Origin: Neisseria lisongii
GTDB taxonomy: Bacteria; Pseudomonadota; Gammaproteobacteria; Burkholderiales; Neisseriaceae
Assembly (NCBI RefSeq): GCF_028463985.1
Contig: NZ_CP116766.1
Coordinates: 1,240,001 to 1,304,000, forward strand
Length of the DNA stretch: 64,000 nt
Direction of reading: 5' to 3'
Numbering within the stretch: the first letter of the stretch is position 1; each line of letters opens with the position of its first letter. The notes under the pieces were generated by a model. The model saw nothing but the letters and a program-made list of their open reading frames with translations, was not told where the DNA came from and searched no databases. Shown piece by piece: positions 34,654 through 42,814 of this stretch. A program made the position numbers and the translations under genes.

Positions 34654-36663
34654 TTATTTTTCAGACGGCCTGCCGGTTACCATGCGGTTAATCTGCCAAT
34701 CCAAAAATTCGGTGTAGGCACTACCCCGCTGAATCACAGCCTGATCGGCCTGCGGCACGGCTGCCGCCGCTGTTTCGGCAAGCAGCGGCGCTTTGCCGTT
34801 CCACGGGTAAAACATTTTGCTGACCTGATGATAAAAACCGTTGTCGGTAATCAGCACTTCCGGATTGTAGCCATAGCCGCACCATGCCGAATCGGACGTT
34901 GCGGCGGTCAGATTGCAGCCGGTTTGGTAATACGCCCGCTGCGACAGGCTGAGTGCATAAAGGGTCGGCATGATGTCTTTATGCGAACCGGCACGTTCGG
35001 GCCGGTAAACGGCGTTGCTTCGGTATGCCTGCGGCACATACAGATAAAACGGTACGCCGTGTCCCAATGCGGTTTCGTTCGGTTCGGGATAGCCGATGGC
35101 GCGCATATTGTGGTCGCCGGTCGCAGCGATAACGGTATCGGCGGCATGTTGTTTGACATGGCCGATAAATTTGCCGAGTTGGTCGTTGCTGTATCGGAAA
35201 GTGTTGAACACTTCGTTTAATTCCTTACCCGAAGCCAGCGCCGACAGCCGTTGCTGCTCGGCCGCCGTCAAGGCAAAATCCCGGGCTTGGTGTGGCGGCG
35301 GCAAGCGGTACGGCGGGTGGTTGGTTACCGACATCATCATGATGAATACCGGTTTGCCGCTGCTTTCTGCCTGCTGCAACACTTCTTCGGCATAGCGGAA
35401 CATAAATTCGTCCGGCACGCCCCAAGTGGCGGCTTCAGCTTCCGGATAACGGGTTTTCAGTGTATTTTCGTCGATAAATTCATCTACGCCCAAATGCCGC
35501 AGAAAGGTATCGAAATCACGCCAGCCGCCGTTGCCCGCCGTGATATATACCGTGCGGTAACCTGCTTCGGCATACGGTTTAAACACATTGCTCGGAAATA
35601 TTTTGTTTTTGGCATTGGACTGGCTCAAGTCCAAGCGTGGGCTGCGGACGAAAAAGCGGTGCAGCGTATCGCTGGTGCCGTCGCCTTCGGAAATAAATTT
35701 GCGGTACACCCAATCCTGCTGCCAATGGCTTTCCAAATCGCCGAGCAGGCGGCGTTGCGGGTTGTCGAATGAGAGAATGTGCGCACTCATGCTTTCCATC
35801 ACCGCCAACACCACATTCGGCTGCCGTTTTTCTGCCGCCGGATTGACGGGAGTTAAAGACACAAACTGCTGCAAATCGGCTGAAGCATTTTTATCCAGCA
35901 GACGGCTGATAATCTGAATGCCGTCTGAATCCGACACTTTTTCAAAACGGCTGCTGTTGCGGTATTCCCGTGCCGCCCAATCCAAAGCGGTTAAAGCATT
36001 CGGCACCAATTTGTTGATACTGCTGTCTGCCGAGACCTGCGCCGCTGTTTGCCGCAGCGGAAATTTGCCGAACGAACCCCGTATTCCCACCGCCGTCAAA
36101 GCCACCGGCAACAATATCAATAACGCCCACGCCGCTTTCCCGACCGAACGCCCACCGGTCGGCAAACGCAGTTTCGGCAACAGTTTGGCAAACACCCAAG
36201 CCCCCGCCACTGCTCCGAGCAAACCCCGAATCACAGGATAATCCGACCACATGGTTTTCAAAACCGCTTTGGTATCTTCGTCAATCAATCCAAACACGAA
36301 CACATCAAACGGCCTGCCATACACGCCGAAATAAAACCAGTTGCCGATTACCGCCGCCAACACCATCGCAAACAGAACGGTTAAGAGTTTAGGCAACAGT
36401 CGGCAATAATGCTGTACCCCGCCCCCGAACGTTACGGCGATGCCCGCCACAAGCGGCAACGCCACCAATACTGACGCATATTTGATGTCAAACAGCAGAC
36501 CTTTCGTCAGCAGCGGTAGAAAATCGGCGGCAAACTGCTGCCGCACATTGTCCGAAACAAAATGAAACCACATCAGCAAACGTTCGCCCGTCAATACGGC
36601 CACCACGCTGCACCAGAAAATCAGGCAATTTTGCAATATGTTCCGATACCCGAAGAAACGCAC
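34654..36663 (-). CDS. LTA synthase-family (sulfatase-fold) membrane enzyme
   Basis: A 669-residue protein with about five N-terminal membrane helices followed by an extracytoplasmic sulfatase/alkaline-phosphatase domain. Landmarks are NVVLAVMESMSAHIL (metal Glu), EGDGTSDTLHRFF (candidate Thr nucleophile in GTSDT), TAGNGGWRDF and TGDHNMRAIG (metal Asp/His). Such enzymes transfer phosphoglycerol, or in some families phosphoethanolamine, from phospholipid. Neisseria make no lipoteichoic acid, so the acceptor is probably a membrane-derived glucan or another envelope molecule. That is an inference. Confidence 0.8.
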   Translation of the reverse strand: MRFFGYRNILQNCLIFWCSVVAVLTGERLLMWFHFVSDNVRQQFAADFLPLLTKGLLFDIKYASVLVALPLVAGIAVTFGGGVQHYCRLLPKLLTVLFAMVLAAVIGNWFYFGVYGRPFDVFVFGLIDEDTKAVLKTMWSDYPVIRGLLGAVAGAWVFAKLLPKLRLPTGGRSVGKAAWALLILLPVALTAVGIRGSFGKFPLRQTAAQVSADSSINKLVPNALTALDWAAREYRNSSRFEKVSDSDGIQIISRLLDKNASADLQQFVSLTPVNPAAEKRQPNVVLAVMESMSAHILSFDNPQRRLLGDLESHWQQDWVYRKFISEGDGTSDTLHRFFVRSPRLDLSQSNAKNKIFPSNVFKPYAEAGYRTVYITAGNGGWRDFDTFLRHLGVDEFIDENTLKTRYPEAEAATWGVPDEFMFRYAEEVLQQAESSGKPVFIMMMSVTNHPPYRLPPPHQARDFALTAAEQQRLSALASGKELNEVFNTFRYSNDQLGKFIGHVKQHAADTVIAATGDHNMRAIGYPEPNETALGHGVPFYLYVPQAYRSNAVYRPERAGSHKDIMPTLYALSLSQRAYYQTGCNLTAATSDSAWCGYGYNPEVLITDNGFYHQVSKMFYPWNGKAPLLAETAAAAVPQADQAVIQRGSAYTEFLDWQINRMVTGRPSEK

Positions 36664-36767
36664 TTTGTTATCCCTTTTGCAGACAGATTAAAAATATTCG
36701 GGCAAACGCTGCAAATGCCCTAACCCGAATTTTTCCCGATATTTCCGTTTATATTATTTAACAATAT

Positions 36768-36809
36768 TGATTTTCAGACGGCCTTGCTTGCTTAGGCCGT
36801 CTGAAAATC
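36768..36809. terminator. Inverted DUS pair after pyrC
   Basis: GATTTTCAGACGGCCT and AGGCCGTCTGAAAATC around a loop of about 9 bases, at the 3' side of pyrC. Confidence 0.65.
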
Positions 36810-36815
36810 AGAGAT

Positions 36816-37853
36816 TTAACGATATTCCACCGACCATGCCACTTCGCTGCCGGCACGCATCGGCACTAATTCTTCGCTGCCGTAGGCAATGCTCGGTGGA
36901 ACGCTTTGGCTGCGTTTGACCAGCGTCAGGGTGTCGGTATTTTCGGGCAAGCCGTAAAAACGGGCGCCGTTTTTTGAGGAGAAGGCTTCGAGTTTGTCCA
37001 AAGCGTCAGCCTGCTCGAATACTTCGGCGTAGAGTTCGATGGCGGTCATGGCGCTGAACATGCCGGCGCAGCCGCAGGCGTTTTCTTTGGCGGTTTTGGC
37101 GTGCGGTGCGGAATCTGTACCCAAAAAGAATTTATGCGATTTTTCGCCGGTAACGGCGGCAACGAGTGCCTGACGGTGGCTTTCCCGTTTCAAAACGGGC
37201 AAGCAGAAATGGTGCGGACGGACACCGCCGACCAGTAAGTCGTTGCGGTTGAGCAGTAAATGCTGCGGGGTAACCGAAGCGGCGACGTTATCACCCGCTT
37301 CCATTACCAATCGTGCTGCTTCGGCGGTGGTGATGTGTTCAAACACGACTTTCAATGTCGGCACTTTTGCCAAAACTGGTTTCATAATCCGTTCGATAAA
37401 GGCGGCTTCACGGTCGAAAATGTCGATTTCGGCATCGGTTACTTCGCCGTGAACCAGCAGTAATACGCCCTGCGCTGCCATTTCTTCCAATACGTCAATC
37501 AGTTTGAACAAATCGGTTACGCCGGAATCGGAATTGGTGGTTGCGCCTGCGGGATACAGTTTGAAGGCGACAATGCCTGCGGCTTTGGCTTCGCGCACGG
37601 TTTGCGGTGTGGTTTTGTCGGTCAGATACAGCGTCATCAGCGGTTCAAACGTGCTGCCTTCGGGCAATGCCGCCATAATGCGTTGCCGGTATGCCAGTGC
37701 GTCTGCCACGCCGACAACCGGCGGTTTGAGGTTGGGCATAATCACGGCACGTCCCATTTGGCGGGCGGTGTATGGTACAACGGCTTTCAGCGCTTCGCCG
37801 TCCCGCAGGTGCAGGTGCATATCGTCGGGACGGATAATGGTCAGGGTTTGCAT
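36816..37853 (-). CDS. pyrC: Dihydroorotase
   Basis: A 345-residue class II dihydroorotase, which closes carbamoyl aspartate to dihydroorotate in pyrimidine synthesis. It has the zinc motif [10 protein letters not shown] at residues 10-19, then the carbamylated Lys in [14 protein letters not shown], metal His in [16 protein letters not shown] and SVTPQHLL, and the catalytic Asp in FLGTDSAPH. Length is typical of the E. coli class. It stands on its own between unrelated genes. Confidence 0.96.
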   Translation of the reverse strand: MQTLTIIRPDDMHLHLRDGEALKAVVPYTARQMGRAVIMPNLKPPVVGVADALAYRQRIMAALPEGSTFEPLMTLYLTDKTTPQTVREAKAAGIVAFKLYPAGATTNSDSGVTDLFKLIDVLEEMAAQGVLLLVHGEVTDAEIDIFDREAAFIERIMKPVLAKVPTLKVVFEHITTAEAARLVMEAGDNVAASVTPQHLLLNRNDLLVGGVRPHHFCLPVLKRESHRQALVAAVTGEKSHKFFLGTDSAPHAKTAKENACGCAGMFSAMTAIELYAEVFEQADALDKLEAFSSKNGARFYGLPENTDTLTLVKRSQSVPPSIAYGSEELVPMRAGSEVAWSVEYR

Positions 37854-37950
37854 GATCGGGTTCCTTATCGGAGATTGTAAATATTTGAGTTATCGGTCTG
37901 TTTTCAGAAAAACAGCAGGCCGTCTGAAAACCGGCGGGCGGATTTGGCCC

Positions 37951-38172
37951 TTATTTCCGGCGGACAACCAAAATAAAAACGTCGTTTTCGGTGCGGGATT
38001 CCAGCAATTCATGGCCGGTTTGGCGGCAAAATGCGGCGAAATCGTCCGGCGCACCGGCATCAGTGGCCTGTACCGTCAATACTTCGCCCGTCTGCATTTG
38101 CGCCAATGCTTTTTTGGCACGCAGAATCGGCAACGGGCATTTCAATCCGGTTAAATCCAAAGTTTGGTTCAT
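37951..38172 (-). CDS. TusA-family sulfurtransferase
   Basis: A 73-residue protein with the TusA/SirA fold: MNQTLDLTGLKCPLPIL contains the active Cys12 in CPxP. It then shows the family stretch ALAQMQTGEVLTVQATD. Members carry persulphide sulphur to tRNA thiolation or molybdenum cofactor pathways. With pyrC upstream on the same strand, a loose operon is possible. Confidence 0.88.
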   Translation of the reverse strand: MNQTLDLTGLKCPLPILRAKKALAQMQTGEVLTVQATDAGAPDDFAAFCRQTGHELLESRTENDVFILVVRRK

Positions 38173-38325
38173 GGTCAGTTCTCCGAAGCAGCGGCATATT
38201 CCTCAATATGGTGAATGCACGATAGAGCGCCGCCAATATTTAAGATTGGGTTAATTATACCCCACTTGCTTGCACCTGCACGATGTAGCCCCTAAAATAA
38301 GCCGTTTCAAACTCGGAGAACCACC

Positions 38326-38940
38326 ATGCGCCGTTTCAGCCTGTTTGCGCTCGCCCTTTTGACCGCCGCTCCGGCGATGGCGGTCAATTTCAGTGAAAAA
38401 GACACTTTGGTCAATACCCGTTATCGGGAAACCGATGCCGAAAAAGCCGCACGGATATTTGAAGAACAGCAAACCGAGCTGCCGCCGCTGCCGGATACTG
38501 CCCAAGGCAACTGGCTGGAGGTTTATGTCGGCGAAGACTACGGCAAAACCGCTCTGATTCTGACCGACAGTATCCGTGTTATGCCCTCGCCCGACAGCAG
38601 TATCCGCTATGTGCTGAATGTCCGTTCCAGCCAAGGCTACGATAATTTGACGGCGGAAGGTTTGTTCTGCGCCAAATCGTCTTTCCAATTCGGCGGCGAC
38701 AAACGTTCGTCCTACAAAATCTTCGGCTTCGGCGACACCGCCAACAAGCGCTGGATTCAGCCCCGCAACAATGAATGGAAACTTATCGGCTCGGCCCTCA
38801 GCCGCAACGACCGCCTGCACGGGGCTATTTATGAAGTCTTGTGTTCAGACGGCGCACCGGCCGATGTTGCAACCGTTATCGACCGCCTGCAGCAACGTGC
38901 GGGACGTTATGCCCCGTCGATGATTCGTTCGGATAAATAA
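38326..38940 (+). CDS. CNP1-like family secreted protein
   Basis: A 204-residue protein with an N-terminal signal peptide (MRRFSLFALALLTAAPAMA, cleavage after AMA). The mature domain matches the CNP1-like family, named after a cryptic neisserial protein, with motifs WLEVYVGEDYGKTALILTDSI, LFCAKSSFQFGG and VLCSDGAPADV. Two Cys in the mature part could form a disulphide. Function unknown. The region just downstream is markedly AT-rich. Confidence 0.8.
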   Translation: MRRFSLFALALLTAAPAMAVNFSEKDTLVNTRYRETDAEKAARIFEEQQTELPPLPDTAQGNWLEVYVGEDYGKTALILTDSIRVMPSPDSSIRYVLNVRSSQGYDNLTAEGLFCAKSSFQFGGDKRSSYKIFGFGDTANKRWIQPRNNEWKLIGSALSRNDRLHGAIYEVLCSDGAPADVATVIDRLQQRAGRYAPSMIRSDK

Positions 38941-39109
38941 AACAGGGGCCGGTTAAAATTGGTTGATTACAAAGATATACTAAATATGATAAGTTTATTA
39001 TTTGTCAGCATATTTACTAACGTTAAATGCCATAACATGTAGCAGTTACTTCTGCTTTTTATGCTTCTTTTTACTTTCACCAAAAGAAAACGACACGACA
39101 GGTTACAAA

Positions 39110-39559
39110 ATGAACACAAAATTAAATTTTTTTCGAGGATTGGTTTTTTTAATGCCTGCTACCTTAGCTTTTAGTGCAAGTGTAGCTGCAGCTTCTCCAG
39201 CAACCAGCAAATCCAAGTCGCCTAAAGCTCATCCGATATACTATATGAAATCAGATAGAATAGGCGGACCCTCGCTTGAAAAAAACAAGGAAGAAGCAAG
39301 GCGGCTCGCCGCAGAATGGGCGAGCAAACCCGAAAACCAGCAAGAGTCGCCGGCTGTGCAGGAAATTCGCAGACAGGTTCGTGAAATCGACAGCAGGCCG
39401 ACAACGTCCTCCTTCACAAGTGAAGATAAAATGACTCCGGAAGAACTTGCCAGACATAGAGATTTTAAATCAGGGCGCATTGTATATCGCAAAATGCGCC
39501 CCGCACCAAGCAAATATGTTCCGGCCGCCTCTGGAAAAATAACTTCCCGTCTGCACTAG
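39110..39559 (+). CDS. Low-GC secreted protein of unknown function
   Basis: A 149-residue protein with a signal peptide (MNTKLNFFRGLVFLMPATLAF..., cleavage near SVAAA) and a hydrophilic, highly charged mature part without Cys. It contains low-complexity stretches (KSKSPKAHPIYYMKSDR) and no motif I recognise. The base composition of the gene and the 170 bases before it is clearly more AT-rich than its neighbours, suggesting transfer from elsewhere. Start at 39110 is chosen because the frame from 39002 has no ribosome site; even here the site is weak. It may be real or decaying. Confidence 0.5.
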   Translation: MNTKLNFFRGLVFLMPATLAFSASVAAASPATSKSKSPKAHPIYYMKSDRIGGPSLEKNKEEARRLAAEWASKPENQQESPAVQEIRRQVREIDSRPTTSSFTSEDKMTPEELARHRDFKSGRIVYRKMRPAPSKYVPAASGKITSRLH

Positions 39560-39610
39560 TTGCTGCTTTTCATCTGAAGTTACAGCTATTGAACAGGGGT
39601 ATTTAAAAAA

Positions 39611-39639
39611 TGTACGGTTTATTAAGTGAATTCACTATA
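39611..39639. repeat. End fragment of the 198-bp family A element
   Basis: TGTACGGTTTATTAAGTGAATTCACTATA nearly copies the right end of the element at 51458-51655 (positions 51627-51655). Only 29 bases remain, next to a short Correia element. Confidence 0.6.
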
Positions 39640-39652
39640 GCTTTAACATAAG

Positions 39653-39758
39653 TATAGTGGGTTCACTTCAAAAGACTACGGCGTTGGCTCGCCTTGCCGT
39701 ACTACTTGTACTGTCTGCGGCTCGCCGCCTTGTCCTCTTTTGAATTAAACCCACTATA
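39653..39758. repeat. Short-class Correia element
   Basis: A 106-bp element with inverted ends TATAGTGGGTTCACTTCAAA and TTGAATTAAACCCACTATA, and Correia core blocks on both sides (TCGCCTTGCCGTACTACTTG and CCGCCTTGTCCTCTTTTG). Its length is inside the 104-108 bp range known for internally deleted Correia elements. Confidence 0.8.
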
Positions 39759-39810
39759 TCAGATTTTTCATTTCAACAAATTTTAACCAGTCCCATAAAA
39801 CACATAATCA

Positions 39811-39847
39811 GAGGCCGTCTGAAAATCAGCTTTTCAGACGGCCTCTA
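39811..39847. terminator. Inverted DUS pair after lpdA
   Basis: GAGGCCGTCTGAAAA and TTTTCAGACGGCCTC around a 6-base loop; it lies 20 bases beyond the lpdA stop and is the probable end of the TCA transcript. Confidence 0.7.
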
Positions 39848-39867
39848 TTTCAATCGGCTAAATTCGA

Positions 39868-41301
39868 TTAACCGTGCAATGCACGTTTATCCACTGCCAA
39901 TGCGGCTTCGTGCAACACTTCTGACAAGGTCGGGTGGGCATGGATAATGCGGGCGATGTCTTCGCTGCTGGCGGAGAATTCCAGACTTGTTACGCCTTCG
40001 GACACCAATTCGCTGACTACCGGCCCGATCATATGTACACCCAAGATGCGGTCGGTTTTGGCATCTGCCAACACTTTGATGGTGCCTTTGGCTTTACCCA
40101 TTGCCAACGCACGGCCGTTGGCGGCGAAGCCGGATGTACCTTTGCGGTATTCCACGCCTTCGGCTTTGAGCTGCTCTTCGGTTTTACCGACCCAAGCGAT
40201 TTCGGGATCGGTGTAGATAACAAACGGAATGTTGTTGAAATCGATATGCGGTTTCTGACCGGCAATGCGTTCGGCAACTGCCACGCCTTCGTCGCTGGCT
40301 TTATGCGCCAACATCGGACCGCGCACCACGTCGCCGATGGCCCAGATATTGGCCACATTGGTGCGGCAATCGCCGTCCACTTTGATGAAACCGCGCTCGT
40401 CTTTTTCCAAGCCGACGGCTTCAGCGTTCAGACCCTTGGTATTCGGAATGCGGCCAATGGCCACAATCAGTTTGTCGAATACTTCGGTTTTCGCTTCGCC
40501 GTTGGACAATTCGTATTGTACGGTTACGCCGTTGTCGCCGGTGGTGATTTCACCGATTTTCACGCCCAGATGAATTGCCAAGCCTTGTTCTTTGGTGAAG
40601 TATTTAAACGCTTCTTTGGCAATTTGCTGGTCGGCGGCTGCCAAGAAAGTCGGTGCGGCTTCCAAAATGGTTACGTCTGCGCCGACACGTTTCCATACCG
40701 AACCCATTTCCAAACCAATCACGCCCGAACCGATGACACCGAGTTTTTTCGGCACTTCGGTCAGATTCAGTGCGCCTTCGTTGTCCAACACGTTCACGTT
40801 GTCGATAGCGATTTGCGGCAACGGACGAGGTACAGAGCCGGTGGCAACAATCACGTTTTTGGCTTCGATAACGGTTTTTTCGCCTTTGTTATCGACTTCG
40901 ATTTGGTAAAAATCGCCGTTTTTACCGGCAAACGAACCGATACCGAACAGGCTGTCCACTTTGTTTTTTTGCAGCAGGAATTTCACGCCGCCGGTGAGTT
41001 TGGTAACGATGGCGTCTTTGCGTTCAATCATTTTGGCGGCATCGAATTTGAGTTCGCCCACGCTGATACCGTGTTCGGCAAAATCGTGTTGCGCCGCATG
41101 GAAATGCTCGGAAGACTGCAACAGGGCTTTGGAGGGAATACAGCCCACGTTCAGGCAAGTACCGCCCAAAGCAGGCGCAGTACCCGCTTTATTCACGCCC
41201 GCATCGATACAGGCGGTTTTGAAACCCAGTTGTGCGGCACGGATAGCGGCTACATAACCGCCGGGACCGGCACCGATTACGACTACATCATATTGAGACA
41301 T
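39868..41301 (-). CDS. lpdA: Dihydrolipoyl dehydrogenase (E3)
   Basis: A 477-residue flavoprotein disulphide reductase. It begins [20 protein letters not shown] (FAD-binding) and has the redox disulphide in [19 protein letters not shown]-binding [17 protein letters not shown] follows, and the catalytic His-Glu pair lies in [16 protein letters not shown]. Being last in the sdh-gltA-sucAB block, it is the E3 of 2-oxoglutarate dehydrogenase; another E3 for pyruvate dehydrogenase may exist elsewhere. The frame continues 15 codons upstream of the chosen ATG. Three DUS copies lie in the gap to sucB. Confidence 0.95.
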   Translation of the reverse strand: MSQYDVVVIGAGPGGYVAAIRAAQLGFKTACIDAGVNKAGTAPALGGTCLNVGCIPSKALLQSSEHFHAAQHDFAEHGISVGELKFDAAKMIERKDAIVTKLTGGVKFLLQKNKVDSLFGIGSFAGKNGDFYQIEVDNKGEKTVIEAKNVIVATGSVPRPLPQIAIDNVNVLDNEGALNLTEVPKKLGVIGSGVIGLEMGSVWKRVGADVTILEAAPTFLAAADQQIAKEAFKYFTKEQGLAIHLGVKIGEITTGDNGVTVQYELSNGEAKTEVFDKLIVAIGRIPNTKGLNAEAVGLEKDERGFIKVDGDCRTNVANIWAIGDVVRGPMLAHKASDEGVAVAERIAGQKPHIDFNNIPFVIYTDPEIAWVGKTEEQLKAEGVEYRKGTSGFAANGRALAMGKAKGTIKVLADAKTDRILGVHMIGPVVSELVSEGVTSLEFSASSEDIARIIHAHPTLSEVLHEAALAVDKRALHG

Positions 41302-41492
41302 ATACAATCCTTTGATTCTTTGCCGCTGAAATATTTTATTTTCCACAAAGCGTCAGCCTGTTGTCAGGAAAATACCGTTCAGCGACAGTTTAATCCGCCC
41401 GAAACACGGTTTTCAGACGGCCTGATAAATAAATCTTCCAAAACGCTTCAGACGGCAACTACCCTTTCAGGTAATGGCCGTCTGAAAACGGA

Positions 41493-42692
41493 TTACAGGT
41501 CCAACAGCAGGCGTGCAGGGTCTTCCAGCGCATCTTTGATGGCAACCAGTGTCAGCACGGCTTCGCGGCCGTCAATGATTCGGTGGTCGTAAGACAGGGC
41601 CAGATACATCATCGGACGCACCACAACCTGACCGTTTTCTACGACGGCACGCTCTTTAGTGGCGTGCATACCCAAAATCGCAGATTGCGGCGGGTTGATA
41701 ATCGGGGTGGACATCATTGAGCCGAATGTACCGCCGTTGGTAATACTGAATGTACCGCCGGTCAAGTCTTCCAAGGCGATTTTGCCGTCTTTGGCTTTTA
41801 CGGCGTAATCCACGATGGCTTTTTCGATGTCGGCAATGCTCATTTGATCGGCATCACGCAGAATCGGTACAACCAAACCGCGCGGGCTGCCGATGGCGAT
41901 ACCGATGTCGAAGTAGCCGTGGTAAACGATGTCGTTGCCGTCAACGGAAGCATTGACCACCGGATATTTTTTCAGCGCTGCAACAGCGGCTTTCACGAAG
42001 AAAGACATAAAGCCCAGTTTGGTGCCGTGTTCTTTCTCGAATTTTTCTTTGTATTTGGCACGCAGATCCATAATCGGCTTCATATTGACTTCGTTAAATG
42101 TAGTCAAAATGGCGTTTTCTTGTTGCGAAGCCAACAGACGTTCGGCCACACGGGCGCGCAGGCGGCTCATCGGTACACGTTGTTCCAAACGCTGACCGGC
42201 AGCCACCGGCGCTGCTGCAGGCACAGATGCAGCAGCCGGTTTGGCGGCGGCATTTTGCACGTCTTCTTTCAGCACCCGGCCATCACGACCCGAACCTTGC
42301 AGAGTATTGACATCAACGCCTTTTTCAGCGGCCAGTTTGGCAGCCGCAGGCATAGCGGCGGCATTGCCTTGTGCCGGAGCTGCGGCAACAGGAGCTTCAG
42401 CAGCCGGTGCTGCAGGTGCAGCTTCAGTGGCGGCCGGTGCTTCTGAAGCGGTAGCGGCGGTATCGATGCGTGCCAACAGTTGGTCGGCGGTAACGGTTTC
42501 ACCGTCTTGTGCCACGATTTCCACCAATACACCGGCTTGCGGTGATGGTACTTCCAACACTACTTTGTCGGTTTCGATATCGATCAGGATTTCATCGCGG
42601 GCAACGGCTTCACCGACTTTTTTCTTCCATTCCAACAACGTACCTTCGGATACGCTTTCAGATAACATAGGAACTTTAACTTCAATAATCAT
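41493..42692 (-). CDS. sucB: 2-oxoglutarate dehydrogenase E2 (dihydrolipoyl succinyltransferase)
   Basis: A 399-residue E2. A single N-terminal lipoyl domain has the lipoyl Lys in [16 protein letters not shown] (near residue 43). An Ala/Pro-rich linker follows (about residues 84-115), then a peripheral-subunit binding domain ([25 protein letters not shown]), a second Ala/Pro-rich linker, and the catalytic core ending in the His/Asp motif [16 protein letters not shown]. It is directly downstream of sucA. Confidence 0.96.
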   Translation of the reverse strand: MIIEVKVPMLSESVSEGTLLEWKKKVGEAVARDEILIDIETDKVVLEVPSPQAGVLVEIVAQDGETVTADQLLARIDTAATASEAPAATEAAPAAPAAEAPVAAAPAQGNAAAMPAAAKLAAEKGVDVNTLQGSGRDGRVLKEDVQNAAAKPAAASVPAAAPVAAGQRLEQRVPMSRLRARVAERLLASQQENAILTTFNEVNMKPIMDLRAKYKEKFEKEHGTKLGFMSFFVKAAVAALKKYPVVNASVDGNDIVYHGYFDIGIAIGSPRGLVVPILRDADQMSIADIEKAIVDYAVKAKDGKIALEDLTGGTFSITNGGTFGSMMSTPIINPPQSAILGMHATKERAVVENGQVVVRPMMYLALSYDHRIIDGREAVLTLVAIKDALEDPARLLLDL

Positions 42693-42814
42693 TTTGTTTC
42701 TCCGGTTGCCGCCTTTTCAGACGGCCTGTGATGTTCTCTTGCGGCAACCCTGCCGCAAGCTCGGGATAAGGGATGGCGGCATTCTGCATTTTGCCGACAG
42801 AATGCCGTATCGGG

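Noticed and set aside
39934..41592. Plus-strand open frame of 552 codons
   Set aside because: It runs antisense to lpdA and the start of sucB; its translation is rich in Phe, Gly and His and has no family features. It is a codon-bias shadow.
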